Shown piece after piece: positions 52,157 through 60,708 of a stretch of DNA of 64,000 nt. Under the pieces are notes generated by a model. That model searched no databases and was not told the DNA's origin. It saw only the letters and a list, made by a program, of their open reading frames with translations. The position numbers and the translations under genes were made by a program. The stretch comes from Megamonas sp. UBA1799 (GTDB lineage: Bacteria; Bacillota; Negativicutes; Selenomonadales; Selenomonadaceae), in NCBI GenBank assembly GCA_002319815.1, contig DCFR01000008.1:62642-126641 (forward strand), read 5' to 3'. Each line of letters opens with the position of its first letter. Position 1 is the first letter of the stretch.

Positions 52157-52963
52157 ATGAAAAAAGTATTGGCATTGTGTATGATGCTGGTTCTGGCCAT
52201 GGGGATTTTGGCAGGCTGCGGTCAGGAACAAAAAGCAGCGCCCGACAAAAAGGATGCTGCGAAGAAAATCGTTATTGGGTTGGATGATAATTTCCCGCCG
52301 ATGGGGTTTGTGGACGACAACAACAAGATTGTTGGTTTTGATGTCGATTTGGCTGCGGAAGCGGCAAAACGCCTGAACTGTGAAGTTGAGTTTAAGCCGA
52401 TTGACTGGGCAAGCAAAGAGGCAGAGCTGAAAAGCGGCCGTATTGATGCGCTTTGGAATGGACTGGAGATCATGGAAAAGCGCAAGGAAAATATGCTGTT
52501 TAGCGAGCCTTACATGAATGATCGTCAGATGCTATTCCGCGCAAAGGGACGCAACGAAGATATCAAGGGAGAAGAAAATCTCAAGGGAAAGATTGTGGCC
52601 ACGCAGAGCGGCGGCGGCACGGCTGAAGATTATCTTGATACCAATACGGCGCTGCAGGCTTCTTTTAAAGAATATAAGAAATACCCGGATTATATTTCCG
52701 CGTTTATGGATCTGGAAAATGGCCGTGTTGATGCGATTCTTTGCGATGAGATCATTGGCCGTTATTATATGAGCAAGCATCCGGACAAGATTGAGGCCGT
52801 AGATCAGGCAATCGGGCCCGTGAGCCAGTTTGGTATTGGCTTCCGCAAGGATGATCAGGCGCTGCGGGATAAGATGCAGACGGTTATGGATGCTATGCGT
52901 AAGGATGGAACGCTGGCAAAGATTTCCACGAAGTGGTTCGGCAAGGATATTACAGCTCTTTAA
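52157..52963 (+). CDS. Amino acid ABC transporter substrate-binding lipoprotein
   Basis: This 268-residue protein has a lipoprotein signal ending ILAGC and a type 3 periplasmic binding fold: IVIGLDDNFPPMGFVDDNNKIVGFDVDLAAEAAKRL near the start and WKNGLEIMEKRKENMLFSEPYM-like residues in the middle, as in polar amino acid binders. The ATG at 52157 follows GGAGGTAAGAG. No permease or ATPase gene is beside it, so it must share a transporter encoded elsewhere. Proximity to the racemase-like gene hints at a link, unproven. Confidence 0.88.
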   Translation: MKKVLALCMMLVLAMGILAGCGQEQKAAPDKKDAAKKIVIGLDDNFPPMGFVDDNNKIVGFDVDLAAEAAKRLNCEVEFKPIDWASKEAELKSGRIDALWNGLEIMEKRKENMLFSEPYMNDRQMLFRAKGRNEDIKGEENLKGKIVATQSGGGTAEDYLDTNTALQASFKEYKKYPDYISAFMDLENGRVDAILCDEIIGRYYMSKHPDKIEAVDQAIGPVSQFGIGFRKDDQALRDKMQTVMDAMRKDGTLAKISTKWFGKDITAL

Positions 52964-52972
52964 GCAAGTGAT

Positions 52973-53006
52973 AAAAGGGCCACGGCAAAATGCGCCGTGG
53001 CCTTTT
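52973..53006 (+). terminator. Terminator of the binding lipoprotein gene
   Basis: AAAAGGGCCACGGC (52973-52986) pairs with GCCGTGGCCTTTT (52994-53006) with one bulge. Confidence 0.88.
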
Positions 53007-53143
53007 GTATGCATTTTTGACACGACAGAGCAAACTGCCGGTTCTTTTGCCAGCTGCTTTACAGAGCTTGCTTTGGCGGCGGTAGATTTTTGGGATTGTT
53101 TCTGTTACAATGAAAAGAGAAGCTATGGGAGGAGACAGCAGCA

Positions 53144-53407
53144 ATGAATGAATTTATTGCACAGATTAATGCGGCCGGACAGGCATATATGGTAGCGGAT
53201 ATTCAGGTGGCAGAGTGTCATCGGTTGGGCAGAATGGGGCGGAGTGTACGGGAAGCTCTGACGGCCCAGGAACAGGCGCAGACTGAGTTGGTGGCGGCTT
53301 TTCGGGCCTGCGGGCACACCTTGGATGAGCTGGAGCGGTTGCAGGATGAAGCCGGACGGGCAATGCTGGCCTATGGCGTAGCCGAAGTTTTAAAACGACT
53401 GGTTTGA
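53144..53407 (+). CDS. Small cytoplasmic protein of unknown function
   Basis: This 87-residue protein looks wholly alpha-helical (AQEQAQTELVAAFRACGHTLDELERLQDEAGRAMLAYGVAEVL) and has no signal or membrane segment. I do not recognise it. GGGAGGAG lies 10 bases before the ATG, and an extended -10 (TGTTACAAT, 53103-53111) precedes it. It has its own small unit just before the cysteine T-box. Codon use is like its neighbours. Confidence 0.6.
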   Translation: MNEFIAQINAAGQAYMVADIQVAECHRLGRMGRSVREALTAQEQAQTELVAAFRACGHTLDELERLQDEAGRAMLAYGVAEVLKRLV

Positions 53408-53430
53408 AAAAGAAAAATCAACTGGCAGGA

Positions 53431-53459
53431 TTGTAACCTGTACGGATTTCTGTTAAAAT
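53431..53459 (+). promoter_or_regulatory. Promoter of the cysteine T-box operon
   Basis: TTGTAA (53431-53436), 17 bases, TAAAAT (53454-53459), with TGT before the -10. The start point near 53466 fits the T-box leader. Confidence 0.7.
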
Positions 53460-53465
53460 AAACAT

Positions 53466-53700
53466 TATACTATAAATGACGATGAACGGAAGAGTAAGCC
53501 GCAGCAAGCGCTGCAGAGAGGCCCAGAAGCTGGAAATGGGCTGCGCGACATGTGGTGGAAATGCGTCCGGGAGTTGCCGCATTGAATTTTTAGGTGCTGC
53601 CGCAGGGGTGCGTTATGACCTTTTGAGTGGGATGCTTCGGCATCCAAACAGAGTGGAACCACGGGTCTGCGTCTCTGTATGAGGCGTGGGCTTTTTTTGT
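53466..53700 (+). promoter_or_regulatory. T-box riboswitch, cysteine (UGC) type
   Basis: The leader has stem I parts AGAGTAAG (near 53490) and GCAGAGAGGCC, a specifier region GGAAATGCG with UGC at 53562-53564, and the T-box core AGAGTGGAACCACGGG (53650-53665). A terminator follows: CCACG (53659-53663) pairs with CGTGG (53685-53689) ahead of CTTTTTTT (53691-53698). Uncharged tRNA-Cys would stabilise the antiterminator and turn on cysE and cysS. The specifier fits the downstream genes. Confidence 0.93.
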
Positions 53701-53727
53701 TTCCTGTTATAGGGGGAGAGAGCCTTT

Positions 53728-54471
53728 ATGAAATTTTGGTCACAATTTAAAAAAGATGTCCGGGTCGTTTTTGAACGCGATCCAGCGGCGCGCAGTGTCT
53801 GGGAAGTGGTGCTGTGTTATCAGGGACTGCATGCGATCTGGCTGCACCGCTTGTCGCATGCCTTGTATAAACGTGGTTGGATCCTTTTACCGCGGTTGGT
53901 TTCGGAGCTGGGGCGGTTTTTCACCGGCATTGAGATTCATCCGGGTGCTACAATCGGTGAAGGTTTGTTTATTGATCATGGAACCGGAATCGTCATCGGT
54001 GAAACAGCGGAAATTGGGCGTAATGTAACACTTTATCAAGGCGTAACGCTGGGCGGTACTGGCAAGGAAAAAGGCAAGCGCCATCCAACGATTGGAAATA
54101 ATGTGGTTGTAGCTTCCGGCGCCAAGGTGCTGGGGTCATTTACGGTAGGCGATCATGCAAAGATCGGCGCCGGATCCGTGGTATTGAAGCCGGTGCCGGC
54201 GTATGCTACCGTAGTTGGTATTCCGGGCCGGGTGGTGCTCATGCATGGGGAGAAGGTCAAGCCGGTCAAATCGGAAGCGATTGAAGTGGATGCGGCGATT
54301 CGTGAGCTTGAGGAAGAACAGGACGTGGATCTGGAACATGATGAACTGCCGGATCCGGAATCGGATATGCTGGAAAGCATGCAGCATGATATTGAAGCCC
54401 TGCGTGAGGAAGTTCAAAATTTGAAAAGGGAGCTGGAACAGCAGAATGATCAGAGAAATCACGGTTTATAA
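53728..54471 (+). CDS. cysE: Serine O-acetyltransferase
   Basis: This 247-residue enzyme acetylates serine, the first step of cysteine synthesis. The catalytic left-handed beta helix (about 65-170) has [31 protein letters not shown], the active-site His in FIDHGTG, and [15 protein letters not shown]. An acidic C-terminal extension from about 185, predicted to be coiled coil ([18 protein letters not shown], then [16 protein letters not shown]), is longer than in E. coli CysE. It is the first gene after the T-box and overlaps cysS by 26 bases. Confidence 0.96.
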   Translation: MKFWSQFKKDVRVVFERDPAARSVWEVVLCYQGLHAIWLHRLSHALYKRGWILLPRLVSELGRFFTGIEIHPGATIGEGLFIDHGTGIVIGETAEIGRNVTLYQGVTLGGTGKEKGKRHPTIGNNVVVASGAKVLGSFTVGDHAKIGAGSVVLKPVPAYATVVGIPGRVVLMHGEKVKPVKSEAIEVDAAIRELEEEQDVDLEHDELPDPESDMLESMQHDIEALREEVQNLKRELEQQNDQRNHGL

Positions 54472-55876
54472 TACGCTGACAAAAAGAAAGGAAGTATTCT
54501 GCCCGCTGGAAGCAGGAAAAGTTGGTATCTATGTCTGCGGCGTAACGCCGTATAACGATCCGCATATCGGCAATGCCCGGCCTTTTGTGACCTGGGATAC
54601 CATTCGGCGGTTTTTAGCTAAAATTGGTTATAAGGTGCGGTATATCCAAAACTTTACAGATGTTGATGATAAAATTATCCGTACGGCGAATGAGCAGGGA
54701 GTGACTTGGAAAGATATTGCCGATCGCTATATCAAAGCGTATTTTACATCTATGGACGCGCTGAATGTTCGGCATGCGGATGTGTATCCGCGCGTCTCGG
54801 AGCATATTCCCGATATCATTGCCATGGTGCAGGCGCTGATTGAAGGCGGCTATGCCTACCCTTTGGAGGGCGATGTTTATTTCAGTGTGGATAAGTTTCC
54901 TGAGTATGGTAAACTCAGCGGTCGTAAACTGGAGGATATGATGGCCGGCGCGCGGGTTGAGATCGATGAACGCAAGAATAACCCGATGGATTTTGCTCTC
55001 TGGAAGGCGGCGAAACCCGGTGAACCGTTCTGGGATAGTCCCTGGGGTCCGGGCCGGCCGGGCTGGCATATCGAGTGCTCGGTGATGTCGCTGAAATATT
55101 TAGGGAAAACATTTGATTTTCATGGCGGCGGCAGTGATCTTATCTTCCCACATCATGAGAATGAAATTGCGCAGTCGCAGGCCTGCTGCGGTGATTGGCA
55201 CAGCTTTGCCCGCTATTGGGTACACAATGGTTTTATCACGATCCATAATGAGAAGATGAGCAAATCGGCGCATAATTTCTTTACGGTTGCAGATATCCTG
55301 AAGGAATATCCGGGTGAGGTCGTGCGGTTCTTTATTTTGCAGACGCATTATCGCAGCCCGCTTGATTTTAGCGATGAGCGGTTGAAAGATGCGCAAGCGG
55401 GACTGGAACGGCTGGCCAATTCCAAAGCGCTGGCCGATGCGCTGGCGGAGCGCGAGGGAACAGCGGATACGGCCAGCGCGCTGGCGGCTTCGGCAGCGGC
55501 TGCTCGTGATGATTTTTACGCGGCCATGGCCGACGATTTTAATACGGCGCTGGCAATCAGTTATTTGTTTTCCTTGTCGAAGGGCATTAATGTTTATTAT
55601 AATGATGTTATGAACAATGGTCTTGCTTTTGATGCGAAAAATTTTGCGGCGGTTCGGGCGGCTTATGCGGATATGGCAGAGATCATCGGCATTTTCGAGG
55701 CGCAAAGCGCAGCGGATGATCTGCAGGACGCGGCGATTGAAGGCCTGATTCAGGAACGGCTGGCGGCGCGGCAGGCGAAAAACTGGGCGCGGGCCGATGA
55801 AATCCGTGATGAACTGAAGGCGAGGGGTATTCTGCTGGAAGATGCATCAGCGGGAACGCGGTGGAAAAGAGTATGA
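54446..55876 (+). CDS. cysS: Cysteinyl-tRNA synthetase
   Basis: This 476-residue class I synthetase charges tRNA-Cys. The signature HIGN is at residues 40-43, the zinc Cys31 is in [10 protein letters not shown], and KMSKS is at about 270-274 ([12 protein letters not shown]). [15 protein letters not shown] holds further zinc and ATP residues. Its product sets the charging level sensed by the T-box upstream. The start overlaps the end of cysE; the stop overlaps mrnC (ATGA). Confidence 0.97.
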   Translation: MIREITVYNTLTKRKEVFCPLEAGKVGIYVCGVTPYNDPHIGNARPFVTWDTIRRFLAKIGYKVRYIQNFTDVDDKIIRTANEQGVTWKDIADRYIKAYFTSMDALNVRHADVYPRVSEHIPDIIAMVQALIEGGYAYPLEGDVYFSVDKFPEYGKLSGRKLEDMMAGARVEIDERKNNPMDFALWKAAKPGEPFWDSPWGPGRPGWHIECSVMSLKYLGKTFDFHGGGSDLIFPHHENEIAQSQACCGDWHSFARYWVHNGFITIHNEKMSKSAHNFFTVADILKEYPGEVVRFFILQTHYRSPLDFSDERLKDAQAGLERLANSKALADALAEREGTADTASALAASAAAARDDFYAAMADDFNTALAISYLFSLSKGINVYYNDVMNNGLAFDAKNFAAVRAAYADMAEIIGIFEAQSAADDLQDAAIEGLIQERLAARQAKNWARADEIRDELKARGILLEDASAGTRWKRV

Positions 55877-56361
55877 CATTTGACCATTTGCAAAAACTGG
55901 TAGCGATGATGTTTCTGCCGGACGGTACAGGCGGGACATGCCAGCGCTATACGGGGGTGGATGTGAAAACGCTGAATCCTCTGGTGGCTGCGTATGTTGG
56001 GGATGCCTATTTTTCTTTATTTGTGCGCGGACGGCTGCTTTCTTATGAACAGTCCAAGGTTCAGGTCCTGAATCAGTTTGGGGCGCAAATCGTATCGGCG
56101 GTTTGGCAGGCTCGGGCGTATCGGGATATCGAAGCGCTGCTGACAGCGGAAGAACAGGCCGTCTATCGCCGCGGACGCAATGCGAAAAGCCATGCCCCGC
56201 GGAAGGCTACGGTGGCGGAGTATCATATGAGCACAGGGTTTGAGGCGGTTCTGGGAACTTTGTATCTGACGGAACAGTACGATCGCTTATATGAAGTGGC
56301 CGAGGCGTCGTTTCAATCCATAGCCCGCCAGATGATGGCGGAAATGAAGAACAAGAAATGA
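55873..56361 (+). CDS. mrnC: Mini-ribonuclease III
   Basis: This 162-residue protein is an RNase III catalytic domain without the double-stranded-RNA-binding part; it matures 23S rRNA ends. The motif LVAAYVGDAYFSLFVRGRLL holds the acidic catalytic residues, and GFEAVLGTLYLTEQYDRL is the second acidic site. The ATG at 55873 overlaps the cysS stop (ATGA); a GTG at 55861 is in frame. The order cysS-mrnC-rlmB is conserved in Firmicutes. Confidence 0.93.
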   Translation: MTFDHLQKLVAMMFLPDGTGGTCQRYTGVDVKTLNPLVAAYVGDAYFSLFVRGRLLSYEQSKVQVLNQFGAQIVSAVWQARAYRDIEALLTAEEQAVYRRGRNAKSHAPRKATVAEYHMSTGFEAVLGTLYLTEQYDRLYEVAEASFQSIARQMMAEMKNKK

Positions 56362-56370
56362 GGGAAGTCT

Positions 56371-57060
56371 ATGATCAAAGTAAAACTTTTGCAATATACG
56401 CCGGACCCGGAGCGGGTCGTGGCTATGGCGGCGCGGCTTTGTTATTCTCCGATTGGGGCGGAGGAACTCAGCGAAAAACTCAGTGAAACGCAGGTCCGAC
56501 AGATGGTGGAAAAGATGGTGGAGCTGGGCCATGCCTCAACGATTGAACATGTATCTTTTACTTTTGGGATTGAGGGCGTATCGAGAGTGCTTACCCATCA
56601 GCTGGTTCGCCATCGGATTGCATCCTATGACCAACAATCGCAGCGGTATGTGGCCGAGCATGACTTTGCGTACATTGTGCCGCCGACGATTGCTGCCCAA
56701 CCGGAAGCGCAGGCCCGATTCACTGCTCTGATGGAGCAGATCCGGGCGGCGTATGATGCGCTGACGGCAGCGGGGATTCCCAAAGAAGATGCCCGGTATG
56801 TGCTGGCCAATGCTGCGGAAACAAAAATTCTGGTCACGATGAATGCGAGGTCGCTGCTGCATTTTTTCAATTTGCGCTGCTGCAATCGGGCGCAATGGGA
56901 AATCCGCGAATTGGCCTATCAGATGCTGGCGCAGGTGAAAAAAGTTGCGCCGACGTTGTTTAAAAATGCCGGGGCTTCCTGCGTGAATACCGGGCGTTGC
57001 CCGGAAGGTGCTATGACTTGTGGTAAATTTAATGAAATGATAAAGATGCGGGTGGAGTAA
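56371..57060 (+). CDS. thyX: FAD-dependent thymidylate synthase ThyX
   Basis: This 229-residue flavoenzyme makes dTMP from dUMP with methylenetetrahydrofolate and NADPH. The ThyX motif RHRxxSxxxxSxR is complete: Arg80, His81, Arg82, Ser85, Ser90 and Arg92 in [32 protein letters not shown] precedes it. The gene is inserted between mrnC and rlmB, where Bacillus has none. Its stop is directly next to the rlmB start. Confidence 0.96.
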   Translation: MIKVKLLQYTPDPERVVAMAARLCYSPIGAEELSEKLSETQVRQMVEKMVELGHASTIEHVSFTFGIEGVSRVLTHQLVRHRIASYDQQSQRYVAEHDFAYIVPPTIAAQPEAQARFTALMEQIRAAYDALTAAGIPKEDARYVLANAAETKILVTMNARSLLHFFNLRCCNRAQWEIRELAYQMLAQVKKVAPTLFKNAGASCVNTGRCPEGAMTCGKFNEMIKMRVE

Positions 57061-58068
57061 ATGGCAGAAAAGAAAAAAGCTGGCTGGGCGAAGGCCAGAC
57101 CGTCGGATCGTCCGGTGAAGAATAAGCGCTTTCGTCGTCCGGCGGAAACAAAGTCGGAGATGAAACAGGAAATACCGGGAGAAGAATACGCAGCGTCGGG
57201 GCGGAATCATCCGGTGAGAGCTGCCGGCCGCCCGGAGGGGCCGGATACAAGAGACCGGAAGCGCGAGCGGACAACAGCCGTGCCGGAGCAAGCGGCAGCT
57301 GGTCGAGAAGCTGTCGTTTCCGAGTTGCCGGAGGATGTGCTGATTGGCCGTAACGCCGTGATGGAAGCTTTGAAAAGCGGCCGTGGCATCAATAAACTGC
57401 TGGTCGCCAGCGGCGATCGGGAAGGCTCCGTGCGCGAGATCGTTGCCCTGGCCCGGGAACGCGGCTTGCTGGTGGAAATGGTAGAACGCAGCGTCATTGA
57501 AGCCATTGCCGGCGCAAGGCGGCATCAGGGCGTGTTAGCTTATGTTTCACCGGTGCCTTATGCCGAGCTGGAGGACATCCTGACCACGGCTGGGGAAAAA
57601 GAGAAAGAGCCTTTCCTTTTGCTGCTGGATGAGCTGGAAGATCCGCATAACCTCGGAGCGCTGCTGCGGACGGCGGATGCCGCCGGCGTTGACGGCGTTC
57701 TTATTCCGAGGCGGCGCAGCTGCCCGCTTTCGGCAACCGTTGCCAAGACGTCGGCTGGAGCGGTCGAGTATGTGCCGGTGGCTCGTATCGGCAATATCGT
57801 TCAAACGCTGAAGACGTTGAAAAAACAAGGATTCTGGGTTGTCGGGGCGGATATGGAAGGCACGCAGACATATACGAAAGCTAGTCTTACCGGTCCGCTG
57901 GTATTGGTCATTGGCGGCGAGGGCCATGGGCTTTCGCGTCTGACACGGGACAATTGTGATTTTCTGGTCCGGCTGCCGATGCAGGGCCATATTAATTCGC
58001 TCAACGCTTCGGTTGCAGGATCGATTCTCATGTATGAAGTCTTGCGCCAGCGCCAGCTGAAACAGTAA
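57061..58068 (+). CDS. rlmB: 23S rRNA 2'-O-methyltransferase RlmB (TrmH family)
   Basis: This 335-residue SPOUT methyltransferase probably methylates G2251 of 23S rRNA. The substrate-binding domain opens EDVLIGRNAVMEALKSGRGINKLLVA (from about 91). The knot domain has LLDELEDPHNLGALLRTADAAGVDGVL, IGGEGHGLSRLTRDNCDFLVRLPMQGHINSLNASVA, both family motifs. The first 85 or so residues are a Lys/Arg-rich, low-complexity extension not found in E. coli RlmB. The ATG follows the thyX stop without a gap, so translation is coupled. Confidence 0.93.
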   Translation: MAEKKKAGWAKARPSDRPVKNKRFRRPAETKSEMKQEIPGEEYAASGRNHPVRAAGRPEGPDTRDRKRERTTAVPEQAAAGREAVVSELPEDVLIGRNAVMEALKSGRGINKLLVASGDREGSVREIVALARERGLLVEMVERSVIEAIAGARRHQGVLAYVSPVPYAELEDILTTAGEKEKEPFLLLLDELEDPHNLGALLRTADAAGVDGVLIPRRRSCPLSATVAKTSAGAVEYVPVARIGNIVQTLKTLKKQGFWVVGADMEGTQTYTKASLTGPLVLVIGGEGHGLSRLTRDNCDFLVRLPMQGHINSLNASVAGSILMYEVLRQRQLKQ

Positions 58069-58082
58069 GGGAGCAGCAGCTT

Positions 58083-58613
58083 ATGAAGCGGAAACGGGAG
58101 CATTTCATTATCGACGGATACAATGTAATTCATTCCTGGCCGGAGCTCATTGCGCTTATGGGAGAGCTGGGGGAAGCCAGAGACCGTCTTATTCATCTGC
58201 TGTCAGAATATGGGGCTTATGAAGACTATGATATGACGATCGTTTTTGATGCGCTGTTCACAGCCGATGATGAGCATACGGAGAAGCGCAGTCAGCGGCT
58301 GACGATTGTGTATACCGGCGCGGGAGAGACCGCCGACAGTTATATTGAACGGTTGGCTTATCAATCCGTGCGCAGCGGACGGGAAGTGCATGTCGTGACA
58401 TCCGACAGCGCCGAGCAGTCGGTTATTCTCGGCGCGGGCGCATACCGTCTGCCGTCGCTGGAACTGCGTCGCCGGGTGCATAAGGTGAAGGAACGGCTGC
58501 AAAAAGACTATTTGCGCAAGCCCGTTTTTCCGCTTTTGCGCAACGATGTTGCAGCACGGCTGGATCAGGCGACGGCAGACAGACTGGACAAAATGAGAAA
58601 AAAACATGATTAG
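58083..58613 (+). CDS. yacP: NYN domain ribonuclease, YacP/Rae1-like
   Basis: This 176-residue protein has the NYN (PIN-like) nuclease fold: FIIDGYNVIHSWPEL near the start, MTIVFDALFT, and VHVVTSDSAEQSVILGAGAYRLPS, giving the conserved acidic residues. B. subtilis YacP (Rae1) is a ribosome-associated mRNA endonuclease. The gene sits 14 bases after rlmB, as in Bacillus, and precedes sigH. Confidence 0.9.
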   Translation: MKRKREHFIIDGYNVIHSWPELIALMGELGEARDRLIHLLSEYGAYEDYDMTIVFDALFTADDEHTEKRSQRLTIVYTGAGETADSYIERLAYQSVRSGREVHVVTSDSAEQSVILGAGAYRLPSLELRRRVHKVKERLQKDYLRKPVFPLLRNDVAARLDQATADRLDKMRKKHD

Positions 58614-58636
58614 AGGCGTTAAAACTGGCTTTAAGC

Positions 58637-58666
58637 TTGACGACTCAAAGGTTCGTGGGGTATAAT
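58637..58666 (+). promoter_or_regulatory. sigH promoter
   Basis: TTGACG (58637-58642), 18 bases, TATAAT (58661-58666). It gives sigH its own sigma-A type promoter beyond read-through from the T-box operon. Confidence 0.7.
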
Positions 58667-58721
58667 TTTCCTTGTATACAGGGAGTAGGGACCTCAATAT
58701 ATGACTTGGGGGAACGATTTG

Positions 58722-59465
58722 ATGGACGCAGAAGCAAATACAGCAAATATGGAAAATGCAGATCTCCTGTGCAGTGAATTTGACAATCTCACAGATGAAG
58801 AAATCGTTCTTGCGATCAAGGATGCTTGTGACAGTACGGCGCTCGACTATTTGATTAATAAGTACCGTAATTTCGTGCGGGCAAAAGCGCGGTCCTATTT
58901 TTTGATTGGCGCGGACAGGGAAGATATTATTCAGGAAGGCATGATCGGTCTTTATAAGGCGATTCGTGACTTTCGCAATGATAAACTGTCTTCATTCCGG
59001 GCCTTTGCCGAATTGTGTGTGACACGTCAGATTATCACCGCGATCAAGACCGCTACGCGGCAGAAGCACATACCGCTGAATTCGTATGTGTCGCTGAACA
59101 AGCCGATTTATGATGAGGATTCGGATCGTACCTTGCTGGATGTGCTTTCCGGCGTGAAGGTTTCGGATCCGGAAGAGCTGGTTATCAGCCGCGAGGAATT
59201 TGTTGATATCGAGGCAAAAATGGAAGAGATTTTGAGCGATCTGGAATGGCGGGTGCTGATGTCATATCTGGACGGGAAATCTTACCAGGAGATTGCCGTG
59301 GATCTGCATCGGCATGTAAAATCAATTGACAATGCTTTGCAGCGGGTGAAACGGAAGCTGGAGAAATATATGGATAATCGTGACGACGACATTGATCTCA
59401 GCACGATTTACCGCGGACTTACCTCGATTAACCGGCGGATGCATGATCGTAATGATCTCGGATAA
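58722..59465 (+). CDS. sigH: RNA polymerase sigma factor SigH (Spo0H type)
   Basis: This protein of about 247 residues is a sigma-70 family factor. Region 2 has ALDYLINKYRNFVRAKARSYFLIGADREDIIQEGMIGLYKAIRDF, identical in plan to SigH, and region 4 has LEWRVLMSYLDGKSYQEIAVDLHRHVKSIDNALQRVKRKL. In Bacillus SigH directs early sporulation and competence genes. The extra acidic N-terminus (about 35 residues) and the tail after YMDNRDDD are unusual. The ATG at 58722 has GGGGGAA upstream; an ATG at 58701 is in frame. Confidence 0.92.
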   Translation: MDAEANTANMENADLLCSEFDNLTDEEIVLAIKDACDSTALDYLINKYRNFVRAKARSYFLIGADREDIIQEGMIGLYKAIRDFRNDKLSSFRAFAELCVTRQIITAIKTATRQKHIPLNSYVSLNKPIYDEDSDRTLLDVLSGVKVSDPEELVISREEFVDIEAKMEEILSDLEWRVLMSYLDGKSYQEIAVDLHRHVKSIDNALQRVKRKLEKYMDNRDDDIDLSTIYRGLTSINRRMHDRNDLG

Positions 59466-59475
59466 CGGAGTGGAT

Positions 59476-59508
59476 AAAAGATGCTGTGCAGGCAGCATCT
59501 TTTTTTAT
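59476..59508 (+). terminator. Terminator of sigH
   Basis: AAAAGATGCTG (59476-59486) pairs with CAGCATCTTTT (59493-59503), and more T follow. Confidence 0.92.
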
Positions 59509-59619
59509 CTCCTTTTATGAATTAAAAAACCAGGTCTCTTCTTTTATTGACAATATACTATGGCAGGAAGTTTATAAAATAAAAACGCATATTTACACAA
59601 AATGAATTAAAAAAATGTA

Positions 59620-59648
59620 TTGCAATCAAAAGTGTAAAGATGTATACT
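59620..59648 (+). promoter_or_regulatory. Promoter of the BASS transporter
   Basis: TTGCAA (59620-59625), 17 bases, TATACT (59643-59648). The start point would be near 59655, a few bases before the switch-like leader. Confidence 0.75.
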
Positions 59649-59654
59649 GTACGT

Positions 59655-59727
59655 CATAGGTATTGTCAACGGCGAAAGTACTTTTCTTTGCTGTGACAAT
59701 ATCAATTACAGCAAAGGAGAAGGTAAC
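59655..59727 (+). promoter_or_regulatory. Switch-like leader with two competing hairpins
   Basis: Hairpin A joins TATTGTCA (59661-59668) with TGACAATA (59694-59701) and continues inward through C-G, G-U, G-C, C-G and AAAG/CTTT pairs (59670-59678 with 59686-59693). Hairpin B joins CTTTGCTGT (59686-59694) with ACAGCAAAG (59708-59716) perfectly and covers the first bases of the ribosome-binding site AAAGGAGAAGG (59713-59723). Both use 59686-59694, so they exclude each other. I do not recognise it as a known riboswitch class. Confidence 0.6.
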
Positions 59728-60693
59728 GTGGATTTTTTAGAAAAAGTAAGTGCATTTATATCGAAGTATATGGCAGGGTTCGTTCTTATTGTCGCCGCTG
59801 CTGCGTTGTTTGAACCAGCCTCGTTCAAATGGGCTGCGCCGCAGATTACCTATCTTCTGGGAATCGTTATGTTGGGCATGGGCATGACGCTGCGTCTGGA
59901 AGATTTTCGTCTGGTGTTTCAGCATCCGAAGGATGTGTTTATCGGAGCTGTTTGTCAGTTTACGATTATGCCGGGTCTTGCCTGGCTGCTGGCGATGGCA
60001 TTTCAATTACCGCCGGAACTGGCGGTTGGCGTCATTCTTGTCGGTACTTGTCCGGGAGGGACATCATCGAATGTCATGACGTATCTGGCGAAAGGCGATG
60101 TGGCGTTGTCGGTATCAATTACGATGACGACGACCATTTTAGCGCCGGTTATTACGCCGCTGCTCACCTGGTGGCTGGCCGGGACGTGGCTGCAGGTTTC
60201 TCTTTTAGCCATGATGATTTCTATATTTAAAGTCGTCGTGGTGCCGATTGTGCTGGGAATTTTATTGAAGCATTTCTTTGATTCTCTGGTGCAGCAATGC
60301 ATCAAAGTGCTGCCGCTGGTATCGGTCATCGCCATTGTACTGATTGTCGGCGGTGTTGTCGCGGTCAGTGCCAAGACAATCCGTGAAACGGGGCTGCTGA
60401 TCATGCTGGTTGTCATGTGCCATAATGTCTTTGGCTATTTGCTGGGGTATCTGGCAGCCAAAGCGCTGCATATGAACCTGGCCAAACAAAAGGCTGTGGC
60501 TATAGAAGTCGGCATGCAGAATTCCGGATTAGCGACCTCGCTGGCCATGGTGCATTTCGGCGCGGCGGCAGCGATTCCGGGCGCGGTGTTCAGCGTCTGG
60601 CATAATATTTCCGGGTCGCTGATGGCTAATTATTTAGCTGGTAAGATGGAAAAAGAAGCGGAAGCAAAACAGGAACCACAGCCGCAGTCATAA
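59728..60693 (+). CDS. Bile acid:sodium symporter family transporter (PanS-like)
   Basis: This 321-residue protein has about ten segments and BASS family motifs: YLLGIVMLGMGMTLRLEDF, VGTCPGGTSSNVMTYLAKGDVALSVSITMTTTILAPVITPLL (the sodium site), and VEVGMQNSGLATSLA-type residues at IEVGMQNSGLATSLAMVHFG. The closest known functions are ketopantoate/pantoate (PanS) or organic acid uptake. The GTG start has AAAGGAGAAGG just upstream. Its leader is switch-like. Confidence 0.88.
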   Translation: MDFLEKVSAFISKYMAGFVLIVAAAALFEPASFKWAAPQITYLLGIVMLGMGMTLRLEDFRLVFQHPKDVFIGAVCQFTIMPGLAWLLAMAFQLPPELAVGVILVGTCPGGTSSNVMTYLAKGDVALSVSITMTTTILAPVITPLLTWWLAGTWLQVSLLAMMISIFKVVVVPIVLGILLKHFFDSLVQQCIKVLPLVSVIAIVLIVGGVVAVSAKTIRETGLLIMLVVMCHNVFGYLLGYLAAKALHMNLAKQKAVAIEVGMQNSGLATSLAMVHFGAAAAIPGAVFSVWHNISGSLMANYLAGKMEKEAEAKQEPQPQS

Positions 60694-60708
60694 ACGTTTT
60701 TGGGTACG

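Noticed and set aside
53476..53682. A 68-codon frame with several Cys codons
   Set aside because: It lies wholly inside the T-box leader, whose conserved RNA elements explain the sequence.
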